Assembly: GCF_003052265.1 (NCBI RefSeq)
Contig: NZ_QANS01000009.1
Span: 1-59,989, forward strand
Origin: Stenotrophobium rhamnosiphilum
GTDB lineage: Bacteria > Pseudomonadota > Gammaproteobacteria > Nevskiales > Nevskiaceae
Direction of reading: 5' to 3'
DNA length: 59,989 nucleotides
Positions 1 through 8,900 of this stretch are shown here, in pieces. Position 1 is the first letter of the stretch; every line of letters starts with the position of its first letter. Made by a program: the position numbers and the translations under genes. The notes below the pieces were generated by a model. That model did not search any database. It had not been told where the DNA came from and was given only the letters and a program-made list of their open reading frames with translations.

Positions 1-52
1 ACCGCAGTCGTCGTCACAGTCACATCGGCAACATCAGCCCATACGAGTATGA

Positions 53-535
53 GAGAGCTTCAAAATATGGCTAGGTGATGTCTACAAAAGTAGGGGAAGT
101 CCAACCATCACCGCGACGTTCACCTACACCGGCACGACAGGTCCGGTGCTGACCAATGTGCAGAAGCGTACTGACACAACCGTCATCGGCGAAAACACCT
201 CGCTGAAATTGGTTAAGTCAGTCGATACCGCCTCAGCAATGCCAGGCGCGATTCTGACGTACACCGTCACCTACACCAATCAGAGTTCGGAACCACTGAA
301 CAGCTTGGTGATCAACGACACCACGCCGGCGTTTACGACTTTTGTTTCCGCCAGCGCCGGCGCGTTCCCGAACAACCTGACGGCCTGCATGAAAACAACT
401 CCGGCCGGTGGCCCAGTGCCTTGTGCAGCGGTGCAGCCAGCAGGTGGCATAGGCGCGCTGAAGTGGATATTCACCGGCGTCTTGCAACCTGGCGCTAGTG
501 GCGCGGTGACATTCCAGGCCAAGATTGATCCTTAG
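53..535 (+). pseudogene. 3' end of a DUF11-repeat surface protein, reading frame interrupted
   Basis: From about base 107 the frame reads like the end of a secreted protein with DUF11 (conserved repeat) domains: Thr/Val-rich strands, LKLVKSVDTASAMPGAILTY, TYTNQSS and VINDTTPAFTTFVSAS, ending GAVTFQAKIDP. Such repeats form extracellular beta-sandwich modules. There is an in-frame stop at 50-52, and the best internal start (GTG at 146) has no convincing ribosome site and begins inside a domain. Bases 1-75 in another frame are also Thr/Val/Ser-rich, which suggests that a frameshift or deletion joined them. I read it as the remnant or 3' part of a longer gene. A sequencing error near base 50-100, or a real downstream start, are alternatives. 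Confidence 0.5.
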
Positions 536-556
536 TTATCAAGTTTTTCTGCAAAT

Positions 557-586
557 AAAAAGGCCGGAGTAATCCGGCCTTTTTTT
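557..586. terminator. bidirectional intrinsic terminator
   Basis: A perfect stem built on AAAAGGCCGGA (558-568) and TCCGGCCTTTT, loop GTAA (569-572), with A-runs before and T-runs after. It lies between two convergent genes, so it can end transcripts from both sides. Confidence 0.9.
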
Positions 587-608
587 GTGAACGCTATTCC
601 GTACGTGA

Positions 609-1511
609 CTATGCGGACTCTATGCCCATGATCTTCGCCATCTTCTGGTGATCAATCTCCAGCACATCGCCGCCAGCACCTTCAAAGCGACGCCAAGCCA
701 TCTGAATGGCGTTCTGCTGTGTTGTCACGATCGGGTGTGTACGAGGGTGATAATCGCGACGCATCACGGGTGCCGCCGCTACAAGCAAGCGCACAATCAT
801 CTCGCCTAAGAATCCCATTTTGGAAATAGCTTTGAAAGGATTCCGCAACCAGCCTTCGACACGCGTCATATGTACGTAGGCTTTAATCGTTTCGCCTGCA
901 ATATGCATCAGCGCGCGTAGCACCATCCATTTTCGATACCACTCGTGCTCGCCGTACAGCGCCTTATAGACATCGAAGGCCACCGCACCGTGTTCGACTT
1001 CTTCTACTTGATGCCACACCCACATCGCTTTGATCACGGGATCAGAGTCCGCAAACCACTTATCGTAGTTCTGCAAAATGATCATGCCTGCCAGAAAGGT
1101 GAAGGTTTCGTAGCCGGCAGTAAATGCCACTTGTACTTTTAGCGAATCACACGCGCTGCGTGCGACAAAATATTCGTCGGCTTCGCGAGCAAACTGCCCG
1201 CACTTTGGGTATTTGTTGGCGAGTGCATGATTGAACAGCACAAAGTTTTTAGCGTGATGCGCTTCTTGTCCGATGATGGCGGAGATATCGCGCCGCAGGT
1301 TTGCATCCGTCACCTGTTCCTTGGCACGGCGCAGGGCGCGGATCAGGTAACGTTCAAAGTAGGGAACGTGAAGTCCGAGCGCGTTCAAGAAAACCGAGAA
1401 CTCCGGCTTGGTGCGACTCCACACCAAGTTGTGATCCCCGACCTTGTCCATTGCAAACTGCAAAGGGCGTACCGGGAAATCATCCATCGGGTGATCGGTG
1501 ATGGTTCGCAT
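609..1511 (-). CDS. metal-dependent hydrolase family protein (PF10118)
   Basis: A 300-residue protein of the predicted metal-dependent hydrolase family PF10118/COG3687, a mostly helical fold with ferritin-like Glu/His motifs. Visible motifs are GQEAHHAKNF near residue 80 and WHQVEEVEHGAVAFDVY near residue 165, which would form a di-metal site. The family has no settled reaction; members often lie beside lipid, steroid or hydrocarbon genes. I place the start at the ATG at 1511, preceded by GGAG at good distance; a GTG ten codons upstream (1541) has a poorer site. The gene is convergent with the DUF11 remnant and divergent from the StyC-like gene, with about 115 bp between for both promoters. 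Confidence 0.8.
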   Translation of the reverse strand: MRTITDHPMDDFPVRPLQFAMDKVGDHNLVWSRTKPEFSVFLNALGLHVPYFERYLIRALRRAKEQVTDANLRRDISAIIGQEAHHAKNFVLFNHALANKYPKCGQFAREADEYFVARSACDSLKVQVAFTAGYETFTFLAGMIILQNYDKWFADSDPVIKAMWVWHQVEEVEHGAVAFDVYKALYGEHEWYRKWMVLRALMHIAGETIKAYVHMTRVEGWLRNPFKAISKMGFLGEMIVRLLVAAAPVMRRDYHPRTHPIVTTQQNAIQMAWRRFEGAGGDVLEIDHQKMAKIMGIESA

Positions 1512-1626
1512 CAAAGTCTCCGCCCATATTGTGCAGTGCACACTAGCCCTTTCTGCTACTGCGCTACTATCAGTCTACAACGACACGGCAGCGGCCATCA
1601 CTACCCGTGCTTAAAGGAGAGCTACT

Positions 1627-2100
1627 TTGAACCACGTTAATTCTCACCGCCTGATCAAGCACGGCATTGTCGCGATGATTGTCGCCTTAATTGGCGGCTT
1701 CATGCTCACGTTCTCCATGCTCGGGGGCATCTCGCTATCCCCGCTGCCCATTTTCTTTGGCTACGAAATTCCCGGCACTGCGCAGGGATGGCGCATCTTG
1801 CATCTGGGCATGTTGATGAACGGCATGATGGCCTTGTTGCTGGGTGCAGTCATGCGTTGGCTCGTCGTCAGTGATCAGCAAGCTTCACGCGTTGCTTGGG
1901 GCGTGATCATCGCGGTGTGGGGCAACTTCTGCTTCTACTTCTTCAGCATGTTTGGCTACAACCACGGCCTCTCGCTAGGTAGCAACCGTTTGGGCGAAGG
2001 CAACTGGGCTGGAGCGATGGCGTTTATTCCCGCGATCATCGGTGCCGTGACCTTGCTAGTCGCGCTGTTTATTCTGCTGCGCGCCAAGCCAAGAGATTGA
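1627..2100 (+). CDS. small integral membrane protein resembling styrene-oxide isomerase (StyC)
   Basis: 157 residues with four hydrophobic segments (about 12-35, 58-78, 90-110, 128-150). From memory of the family, spacing and motifs match styrene-oxide isomerase StyC and the related hydroxylaminobenzene mutases: EIPGTAQGWRILHLGMLMNG in place of the StyC stretch holding its haem-ligand His and a nearby Asn, then GNFCFYFFS holding the active-site Tyr, then GLSLGSNRLG. StyC is a haem-b enzyme that isomerises styrene oxide to phenylacetaldehyde. His, Asn and Tyr are all present here; an Asp that I recall before the Tyr in StyC is not. Start is TTG at 1627, with GGAG eight bases upstream. No styrene monooxygenase (StyAB) is nearby, so the substrate is unknown. 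It may act on another epoxide or be a non-isomerase homologue. Confidence 0.65.
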   Translation: MNHVNSHRLIKHGIVAMIVALIGGFMLTFSMLGGISLSPLPIFFGYEIPGTAQGWRILHLGMLMNGMMALLLGAVMRWLVVSDQQASRVAWGVIIAVWGNFCFYFFSMFGYNHGLSLGSNRLGEGNWAGAMAFIPAIIGAVTLLVALFILLRAKPRD

Positions 2101-2107
2101 ATAGTGA

Positions 2108-2168
2108 CGGCGTTTTTCAGTGAAAGCGCTTAGCTAGAAATTCTCTGATGAAACGCCGCTAGTTTTTT
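2108..2168 (+). terminator. possible terminator after the StyC-like gene
   Basis: CGGCGTTT (2108-2115) can pair with AAACGCCG (2151-2158), followed by a run of six T at 2163-2168. The loop is long (35 nt) and the 3' arm lies inside the end of the convergent gene, so this is tentative. Confidence 0.35.
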
Positions 2169-2777
2169 CTCAATTGATGGTTCTAACTTCAGGCCGCCGC
2201 TGTTCAGAAATCCAGCGACCATGATGTAGTGCCCGATCAAGATCACAATCTCGATCAACATTTTTTCCTTGTAGCGCTCGGACAGTGTTTTCCAAGTCTG
2301 ATCCGAGATGAACTGGCTTCGCACCATTTCATCGCAAGCAGTCATCAATGCGCGTTCATTGCTATCGGTGAAAGCTTCGGGTCCGTGTGACACGCGAATG
2401 ATTTCTTCATCTGTCACGCCGACGGTCAATGCAATATCGACGTGCTGTCCCCACTCATAGCGACTGCGGCAATTCCAAGCGGTTCTGAGAATTATTTTTT
2501 CTCGAACCTTCGCAGGCAATCGACCGCCCGGCATGAGCTTTGATGCGAAATAAAGCCAAGCCCAGAACAAGCGTGCGTTGATGTGAAAAACCGAAAAAAT
2601 GTCCGGCATTTCCGTTCGGCCAAATGCCTTAGCGACCAAACTCATGCTGCGGAATACGAGTCCGCGATCTTTGGGTGGCGGGGCAATAAGGCGAGGCGTT
2701 GATGGCCCTAGCCAACCGCCTTCAGGTTGCAGCTCGCCATCACGCAAGATCAACTTCGCAGCGCCGCTGTCCGTCAT
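2130..2777 (-). CDS. carboxymuconolactone decarboxylase-like (AhpD fold) protein
   Basis: 215 residues of the carboxymuconolactone decarboxylase superfamily. The core motif is at about 95-125: EKIILRTAWNCRSRYEWGQH, with one Cys and the distal His, rather than the CxxC pair of peroxidase-active AhpD. Such single-Cys members occur in aromatic and lipid catabolic clusters, mostly without known reaction. The start is chosen at 2777, where ATG overlaps the TGA of the upstream AraC gene (ATGA) and AGGGAA precedes it; this implies translational coupling to the regulator. A longer start inside the regulator is possible but has no support. It could be a decarboxylase, a hydroperoxide-handling protein or a lyase helper. 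Confidence 0.75.
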   Translation of the reverse strand: MTDSGAAKLILRDGELQPEGGWLGPSTPRLIAPPPKDRGLVFRSMSLVAKAFGRTEMPDIFSVFHINARLFWAWLYFASKLMPGGRLPAKVREKIILRTAWNCRSRYEWGQHVDIALTVGVTDEEIIRVSHGPEAFTDSNERALMTACDEMVRSQFISDQTWKTLSERYKEKMLIEIVILIGHYIMVAGFLNSGGLKLEPSIEKKLAAFHQRISS

Positions 2778-3826
2778 GAATGCTTCCCTGTCATTTCTTT
2801 TCGATGTTCGGCCGGTGTCTTGCCAGTCATCTGTTTGTACCAGCGCCAAAATGCCTGATGCGAACTAAAACCCAGGTATTCCGCAATTTTACTGCCGGAC
2901 TCTGCGTCTTCTTTGAGTTTGCTCAGCGCAATCTCTAAGCGCACTTCATCCAGAATCTCGCGATAGCCCGTGCCTAGCTCTTCTAGCTTGCGATGCAAGC
3001 TGCGACCGCTGAGGCCCAGCTGCATGGCAACAGTGTCCTTGGTCGGCACGCCATCAATGATCATGGCGCTGACGAGCTGCTTTACTTCATCAGGCAAAGA
3101 GAAAACCTGCTCACGTTGTTTCAGCAGATTCTGTGCATGCTGATCGAGTAGATCTTTTAAGAAAGAGTCGCTGTGATGCAGCTTGGTTTTGAGCATGCTA
3201 CTCGGTGTGACAATGCATGACGTTGGCTTGTCGAAGTAAACCGGGCATTTGAAGAAGGCGAAATACTTTCGAGCTGTGTCTGAATTGGCTGGCCGCGAAT
3301 GCTCAAAGTGAATCGCTTTGAGAAGGTCAGCTTGTTCGGGTAACAGCGTGCGCAGCAAGACAGAAAATGAGCCGATCACATATTCCGTAATCTGTCGCTT
3401 CAAAACATCGCTGCCTGTTAAGCAAGCCCAATTCACCTGAACTGCACCGGGCTCATGTGCGACGGACGTTTTTCCAATATTGCTGAGCAGTCCGTTGTAA
3501 CGCGTGACCACATCCAGAACATCTGCGAGCGTTGTGCAGGCTTGCGAGATATAGCCGAGCACGCCAAATGTAGCGGGCTGAATATCGCTCGCCAGACTCA
3601 GGCCCAACAGTGGATCAGTATATTTGCGCGTGTACGCCGCCAGCATCGCCTCAATAGCCGCGATGGGAATCAAACCATTGGAGTCTGCAAGCTGAGTTTT
3701 ATTCAGCCCGCCCTCGGCGAGAAACTCATCCATCGCAACGCCCACAGACTCAGCTCTTGCGACCAAGTGTTGTAGATGCCGGGTGGATACCCAGCCCAGC
3801 GATGGATTGTTCACCAGCTTCTGCAT
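2774..3826 (-). CDS. AraC-family regulator with arabinose-binding-like N-terminal domain
   Basis: 350 residues. The N-terminal two thirds (about 20-215) match the effector domain PF12625 seen in OruR/ArgR-like regulators. The C-terminal HTH_18 region (about 250-340) shows both helix-turn-helices: LGLSGRSLHRKLEELGTGYR and the typical second HTH ending EYLGFSSHQAFWRWYKQMTG, then KTPAEHRKEM. It overlaps the downstream CMD gene by ATGA and diverges from the SDR-hydrolase-DUF1302 operon, whose promoter region holds paired repeats suited to an AraC dimer. It is therefore the likely activator of that operon and of its own transcript. The effector is unknown; the linked enzymes suggest a hydrophobic ester or alcohol. 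Confidence 0.85.
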   Translation of the reverse strand: MQKLVNNPSLGWVSTRHLQHLVARAESVGVAMDEFLAEGGLNKTQLADSNGLIPIAAIEAMLAAYTRKYTDPLLGLSLASDIQPATFGVLGYISQACTTLADVLDVVTRYNGLLSNIGKTSVAHEPGAVQVNWACLTGSDVLKRQITEYVIGSFSVLLRTLLPEQADLLKAIHFEHSRPANSDTARKYFAFFKCPVYFDKPTSCIVTPSSMLKTKLHHSDSFLKDLLDQHAQNLLKQREQVFSLPDEVKQLVSAMIIDGVPTKDTVAMQLGLSGRSLHRKLEELGTGYREILDEVRLEIALSKLKEDAESGSKIAEYLGFSSHQAFWRWYKQMTGKTPAEHRKEMTGKHS

Positions 3827-3890
3827 AAGAGCGTCAAATATTGTGAGCTTTAGATTTTATGACGGGCCCTATCCTGTCACACCCTTGCCC

Positions 3891-3959
3891 GCGGGTCAGA
3901 TTTTGGCCGTTTCTGATGCAATCTTTGGCCGATCTGGAGATATCTGCAACTGACCCCGC
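3891..3959. promoter_or_regulatory. candidate AraC-family operator between divergent transcripts
   Basis: Two direct repeats TTTGGCCG at 3902-3909 and 3924-3931 lie exactly 22 bp apart, about two helical turns, as expected for two subunits of an AraC-type regulator on one DNA face. They are framed by an inverted repeat, GGGTCAG (3893-3899) and CTGACCC (3950-3956). The site lies 65 bp upstream of the AraC gene start and about 90 bp upstream of the SDR gene. Confidence 0.5.
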
Positions 3960-4046
3960 TACCTACCATGGCTGAATAAATGGCCATCGCTTGAATGGCC
4001 TCAAGGCATCAATAGGGCATCAACGGCCTTTAAGCCGCGGGGAGTT

Positions 4047-4913
4047 ATGAGAATCAAAAGTCTGCACGGTAAAAAGTGCTTTATCACTGGTGCTGCCAGT
4101 GGCATCGGCAGGGCCACTGCGATTGCGGCTGCACAGGATGGCGCGGAGCTTTTTCTGACGGACATTAATGCGACCGAATTGGCATCCGTCACGGCGGCAA
4201 TTCGTGGTGAAGGCGGCAGCGTGCCTTACTCGAGTGCGGCAGACATCGCGGACTTTGAAGCCGTCAAAAGCATGGCGCAAGAAATCCAAGCTGCTCATGG
4301 CAGCATGGATGTGCTGATGAATATCGCGGGCATCTCAATTTGGGGCTCGGTTGAAAATCTCAGACATGACCAGTGGCGTCGTGCGATTGAGATCAACCTG
4401 ATGGGGCCAGTCCACGTACTCGAATGCTTTACGCCGGAAATGATCCGCGCACGTAAAGGCGGACACATCGTCAACGTTTCATCCGCTGCGGGTTTGTTTG
4501 GATTGCCTTGGCACGCGGCATATAGCGCGAGCAAATTTGGCTTGCGTGGAATTTCAGAAGTGCTGCGCTTTGATTTGAAGCGCCACCACATCGGCGTGAG
4601 CCTTGTGTGTCCAGGCGGCGTCGATACAGGGCTAGTGAATACGCTAGAGATCGAGGGCATTGATACGAACAGCCCCGTCATTGCGTCATTCAAAAAGCAT
4701 TTTCGCAAAATGGCTGTTTCACCCGAGAGCGCAGCGAAAAGCATTCTCAAGGGCATCAAGGCCAATCGCTATATGGTCTTCACCTCGTTTGATATTCATC
4801 TGCTGCATTGGGTGCAAGGCAAGTTCTCTCTGCCTTACGAATTGATCATGCGGTTTCTGAATAATCGTATGCAGTCTGTTTATGAGCAGGCTTCTATCGG
4901 ATCGTCTAAATGA
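4047..4913 (+). CDS. short-chain dehydrogenase/reductase (SDR)
   Basis: 288 residues of the classical SDR family, NAD(P)-dependent oxidoreductases of alcohols and ketones. The cofactor motif TGAASGIG is at 14-21, NIAG (variant of NNAG) near 91-94, the catalytic Ser in VNVSSAAG near 143, and YSASK with Tyr near 159 and Lys near 163. Asp in LTDIN after the second strand favours NAD over NADP. A C-terminal extension of about 40 residues is typical of members acting on bulky lipids or steroids. GGGGAG precedes the ATG. It is first in an operon: its TGA overlaps the ATG of the CocE-type hydrolase. It probably oxidises an alcohol released by that hydrolase (inference). Confidence 0.9.
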   Translation: MRIKSLHGKKCFITGAASGIGRATAIAAAQDGAELFLTDINATELASVTAAIRGEGGSVPYSSAADIADFEAVKSMAQEIQAAHGSMDVLMNIAGISIWGSVENLRHDQWRRAIEINLMGPVHVLECFTPEMIRARKGGHIVNVSSAAGLFGLPWHAAYSASKFGLRGISEVLRFDLKRHHIGVSLVCPGGVDTGLVNTLEIEGIDTNSPVIASFKKHFRKMAVSPESAAKSILKGIKANRYMVFTSFDIHLLHWVQGKFSLPYELIMRFLNNRMQSVYEQASIGSSK

Positions 4914-6697
4914 TTGGCCTGCGTCATTGGGCTCATTGCGCGGTGATGCTGTTATCGCTGGTCTTGGTTTCGGCTTGCGGTACTAGCTCAAGCGTTGATG
5001 AGGAAGGCGCTCGGATGGTGACCAAGGCGATTACCTTTACTGCGAGCGATGGCATTGAGATACGTGCGTTCATTAGCGGTGCTGGCGACTATCGCGCGCG
5101 GCCGTTGATTGTGGAGTTCAGCCCTTACGCGCCGACGTCTTTCTCTCAGCAATTTGCAGCGCCACCATCATTTGGAAAATCATTCGGCCCCGCATACAAC
5201 CACGTTGTCGTGAATGCGCGCGGCACAGGACTTAGCAGTGGCATTTGGGGCGCGGTGGGTCCGCGCGATCAGCAAGACGTGTCTGAGTTTCTCGCTTGGG
5301 CCTGCGAGCAGCCTTGGAGCAATGGCCACATCGGCCTCTACGGATTCTCTGCGAGCGCGATCGCAATCTATAACTCGATGCATTTGCCGCTGGCATGCGT
5401 CGAGGCCGCGTCACTGATGGCCGGCTCCGATAATTTATATCGCGATCTGCTGTATCCCGGCGGCATTCTGAATCTTGCGCCAGCAGCTGTAGTTGCGATT
5501 GGCGTGGGTGGACCGATGCTGCTGAGTTTCCCGACCGGCTTGTTAGAAGGCCGACCCATTACCGATGAAATGATCACCGGTTTCGGCAATCTCGGTCTGG
5601 ACATCAATATTCTTCTGCAAACAGTCGAGAGCCAGTATTGGTTGGATCGCACGCAGCGAGTTGGCCCCAACACTTTCCCAGTGTTAGCAGATACGAGTTT
5701 CTACGATCCAGAACCACGCGGCCCCTTCGAGAGTTTCAAGCTGCTGAAATCACTCGGCACCAAAGTTCATCTCCTCGCTTTTGGTGCGCACGATGGATAT
5801 CCCGCAGGCTCACCGAGCCCTTTCCCGGATTTCAAACGTTGGTTTGATCATTACCTGCTCGGCGTAAATAACGGCGTTGATCGTGATCCAGCGGTGCAAC
5901 TGCTCATTGGCAACGGCAGTCAGGCGCAACTGAGGCTCGGTAATTTCACGCGCATCAATGGCAGTGACTGGCCAATCCCCGGCACACGTTGGCAGCCGCT
6001 GTTTCTTGATCCAACAAGATCTGGCACAGCCTTGTCGCTGAACGATGGCGTGCTGAGTTCGCTCGCACCAGAGACGCAAGCAATCCAGCCGTATCTGGAT
6101 TTAGTGTCACTACCGACGGCAACCGATCCGCATTCTGCTTCAACGATTGGCGCAGGCACTTTATTCGACACCTTGCCCTTGTTGACGCAGCTCAAGACTC
6201 AAGAGCCTTTGGCGCTTACTTACACAACGCCCGCGTTAAAAAAATCAGTCAACGTAGTCGGCCCCGCAAGTCTCGATGTCTTCGTGACAACGGCGCTGCC
6301 AGTGTCCGACCTTTACGCGGTGTTGGCGGATGTGTGGCCGGATGGCAACGCTTACGCAGTTGGTGTCGGACGTCTGCGCACAGGCTTTCCAAATATTGAT
6401 CGAGATCGTTCTGTCATCGATGCCAATGGTGAAGTGGTTCAGCCTTATGGCGATTACAGCGTGGTGACGCCAGCGCTGCCGGGACAGGGCAGGCAATATC
6501 ACGTGGAGTTTTGGCCCATCGGCAATCACTTTGCAGCAGGTCACCGACTGCGTCTTTATTTGCTCGGCACATCGTTGTTCATGTTGCCTGCGCCCGGTGT
6601 GAATTTGGTTTCGATTGGCGGCGCAACACCATCACGTCTACTGCTGCCGGTGCTGCCTGATAGCGATGTTTATGACGCAATGGGGGTTGCGAAATGA
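4910..6697 (+). CDS. CocE/NonD-type alpha/beta hydrolase, predicted lipoprotein
   Basis: 595 residues. The N-terminus has a signal sequence with lipobox LVSAC (Cys near 23), so the enzyme should be anchored in a membrane on the periplasmic side. The hydrolase domain resembles the X-Pro dipeptidyl-peptidase S15/CocE group: NARGTGLSSG near 100-110, nucleophile elbow GLYGFSASA (Ser near 148), probable Asp in SFYDPE near 265 and His in FGAHDG near 295. The C-terminal half is the jelly-roll domain PF08530 (VVGPASLDVFVTT, VEFWPIGNHFAAGHRLRLYL). Family members cleave esters such as cocaine or glutaryl-amides. It overlaps genes on both sides by ATGA, which indicates tight coupling. The substrate is unknown, probably an ester or amide entering through the DUF1302 partner. 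Confidence 0.85.
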   Translation: MIGLRHWAHCAVMLLSLVLVSACGTSSSVDEEGARMVTKAITFTASDGIEIRAFISGAGDYRARPLIVEFSPYAPTSFSQQFAAPPSFGKSFGPAYNHVVVNARGTGLSSGIWGAVGPRDQQDVSEFLAWACEQPWSNGHIGLYGFSASAIAIYNSMHLPLACVEAASLMAGSDNLYRDLLYPGGILNLAPAAVVAIGVGGPMLLSFPTGLLEGRPITDEMITGFGNLGLDINILLQTVESQYWLDRTQRVGPNTFPVLADTSFYDPEPRGPFESFKLLKSLGTKVHLLAFGAHDGYPAGSPSPFPDFKRWFDHYLLGVNNGVDRDPAVQLLIGNGSQAQLRLGNFTRINGSDWPIPGTRWQPLFLDPTRSGTALSLNDGVLSSLAPETQAIQPYLDLVSLPTATDPHSASTIGAGTLFDTLPLLTQLKTQEPLALTYTTPALKKSVNVVGPASLDVFVTTALPVSDLYAVLADVWPDGNAYAVGVGRLRTGFPNIDRDRSVIDANGEVVQPYGDYSVVTPALPGQGRQYHVEFWPIGNHFAAGHRLRLYLLGTSLFMLPAPGVNLVSIGGATPSRLLLPVLPDSDVYDAMGVAK

Positions 6698-8889
6698 TGA
6701 CGTTAAAAAATTCAGTCAAGTCTGTGATCACAGCTTATGGACTGATACATGCCGGTGCTGCATCAGCCATTGAATTTAGTATTGGCGACGCTGAGGGGCG
6801 AATCAGAACCGATATCTCTTTCGGCGCGGCTTTTCGTACAGAAAAGCCGGATCCGAAATTAATCGGCAAGCTCAACCTCAATCCCAATCTCTGCGGACCG
6901 AGTGATTGCATTTCATTCACTGGCGATGCTTCTGAAAACCAAAAACTCGTAGACGCGCCCGGAGCTTTTTTTGGTGCGAACAAAGACCAAGGCAATCTCA
7001 ACTACTCGCAGTGGGATCCAGTTGCTGCAGTCACCAAGCTTAGAGAAGAGTTGGTGGTGCACTGGGGCGACTACTCGCTCAAGGTCGGCGGCTTGGCCTA
7101 TTTTGATTATGTGAACTATGACTTCACAGATCGACATCCCGACACCACGTATCAATCCGCATCTTCGCCACGTAATTCTGCGGTGAGTCGACAGTTGGGA
7201 CGAGACGTGCTGCTCACAGATGCTTTTGTGACGGGCCACTTCAACGCCGCTGATCATGATTTCTCCGTCAGCGCGGGCTATCAACATATTCGCTGGGGCG
7301 AGTCGATGTTCATCGCGCTCAACAGTCTGAGCCAAGTGAACCCGCCAAGCGCGGTATTGCTGCATCAACCCGGCACCGCCATCAGCGATGTATTCCGTCC
7401 TACGCCTTCGATACTGGTGGCGACACAGCTTGCCGATAATCTCTCTTTAGAATTGCTGTATGAGCTGGGCTGGGTACGCGCCGAGCCTGATCCCGGCGGC
7501 AGCTTTTTCTCTTCGCTGAATATTCTTAAAAGTGACTTTGCTGATTTGTCACTGGGCGCATTTCACGTCGACCCCAAAAGAATTGGACGACTACCTGCAC
7601 CCGGAAACCTAATCTCCGAGACGTCTCTGTCGATCCGCGTACTTGATGAGGATTACGCGCGACCAAGTAACGCTGGGCAGTTCGGAGCAAAAATCGCATT
7701 CAATGCAGAAAATTTAAATGGCGGCACTGCGTTTGAATTTGTCGCGCTGAATTATCACAGCCAGCTGCCGTACGTGAGCGTGATCTCCACTGAAGAATCG
7801 TGCATGCGCGAATCCACCAGCTTCGCCACGGCGTTCTTGGCGTGCAATGGCTTCATTGGACTCAACCTCGCTTCAGGAAAAGAGCCGCTGCCGCTGGATA
7901 CTGCAAAGCTCTTTCTGGATTACCCAGAAAATATTCAGATGTACGGATTCAGTTTTAATACCAATGTCGGCAAGTGGTCGATGTCCGGCGAATATTCCGT
8001 GCGACCGAATATGCCGTTGCAGGTCAACGTCTCTGATCTTTTCTTCGCGGCAATTCAACCTTCGTTTCCAAAAGATGATCTGCCGATTGGTGTAGACCCG
8101 ACGACGATTGCGCAAACAGTCAGTTCGCTACCCGCACTCATTGCTGGAATCTCTACACAGAATCCAGAGCAGATTCTGCAGATGGCCACCGGTGCGCTGA
8201 ATAATCTGCCTGCGATCCTCGGTGTTGTTGTCGGTGGAACCGCAACAATCCCCAGCGCGCGTGCAGCCGCGCCGGACTATATTTCTGCATATCGCGGCAT
8301 GACAGTCGGCCCCAATCAAGTCATCCGCGGATACGAAAAATACACCGTCGATCAACTCGATATCACTGGCTTGCGCGCAATCAGTGCCAGTGACAATCCT
8401 TTTGGCGCCGATCAAATCTTGTTGCTAACGGAAATTGGCTTCACGCATATCTGGGGCATGCCTTCGCTGAGCCGCTTGCAGTTGGAAGGTGGAGACAGCA
8501 ATGGTTCGCACGCAAGTCCGGGCGCTGATGGCACGGGCAATGGCGGCGTTGCTGATACGCGCCGTTTAAATCCGACGCAGCAAACGGGCGGATTCGCGAC
8601 GAGCTTTTCTTGGGGCTATCGCATACTGGCCCGATTCGAATACGACAATTTAATCTGGGGCCTCAATTTCAAGCCTTGGTTGATGTGGGGACATGACGTC
8701 TCCGGCATCGCACCGTTGCCCGTGCAAAACTTTATCGCTGGAACAAAGCAATATGTTGTCGGCACTGAGGTTGAATACGGGCAGCACTGGGCAGGACAAG
8801 TGTTCTACCAAGGCTCCGCAGGTGGCGGCACAGTCAATACGCTGAGTGATCGCGACGTCATCGGCTTCGCAGTTTCTTACGCGTTCTGA
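6694..8889 (+). CDS. DUF1302-family outer-membrane protein
   Basis: 731 residues. The N-terminal signal peptide ends near AAS-AIEFSIGD, and the mature chain starts in the way typical of DUF1302 proteins, with repeating beta-hairpins throughout and a terminal Phe (FAVSYAF), the usual outer-membrane barrel signature. DUF1302 proteins are long-chain or hydrophobic-substrate porin-like proteins often paired with DUF1329 in Pseudomonas and relatives, but no DUF1329 gene is here. The ATG overlaps the TGA of the hydrolase gene; a second ATG one codon on is equally possible. As last gene of the SDR-hydrolase operon it is the likely entry route for the substrate. It converges with the next receptor gene with only 11 bp between them. 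Confidence 0.85.
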   Translation: MMTLKNSVKSVITAYGLIHAGAASAIEFSIGDAEGRIRTDISFGAAFRTEKPDPKLIGKLNLNPNLCGPSDCISFTGDASENQKLVDAPGAFFGANKDQGNLNYSQWDPVAAVTKLREELVVHWGDYSLKVGGLAYFDYVNYDFTDRHPDTTYQSASSPRNSAVSRQLGRDVLLTDAFVTGHFNAADHDFSVSAGYQHIRWGESMFIALNSLSQVNPPSAVLLHQPGTAISDVFRPTPSILVATQLADNLSLELLYELGWVRAEPDPGGSFFSSLNILKSDFADLSLGAFHVDPKRIGRLPAPGNLISETSLSIRVLDEDYARPSNAGQFGAKIAFNAENLNGGTAFEFVALNYHSQLPYVSVISTEESCMRESTSFATAFLACNGFIGLNLASGKEPLPLDTAKLFLDYPENIQMYGFSFNTNVGKWSMSGEYSVRPNMPLQVNVSDLFFAAIQPSFPKDDLPIGVDPTTIAQTVSSLPALIAGISTQNPEQILQMATGALNNLPAILGVVVGGTATIPSARAAAPDYISAYRGMTVGPNQVIRGYEKYTVDQLDITGLRAISASDNPFGADQILLLTEIGFTHIWGMPSLSRLQLEGGDSNGSHASPGADGTGNGGVADTRRLNPTQQTGGFATSFSWGYRILARFEYDNLIWGLNFKPWLMWGHDVSGIAPLPVQNFIAGTKQYVVGTEVEYGQHWAGQVFYQGSAGGGTVNTLSDRDVIGFAVSYAF

Positions 8890-8900
8890 AAATCTATCGA

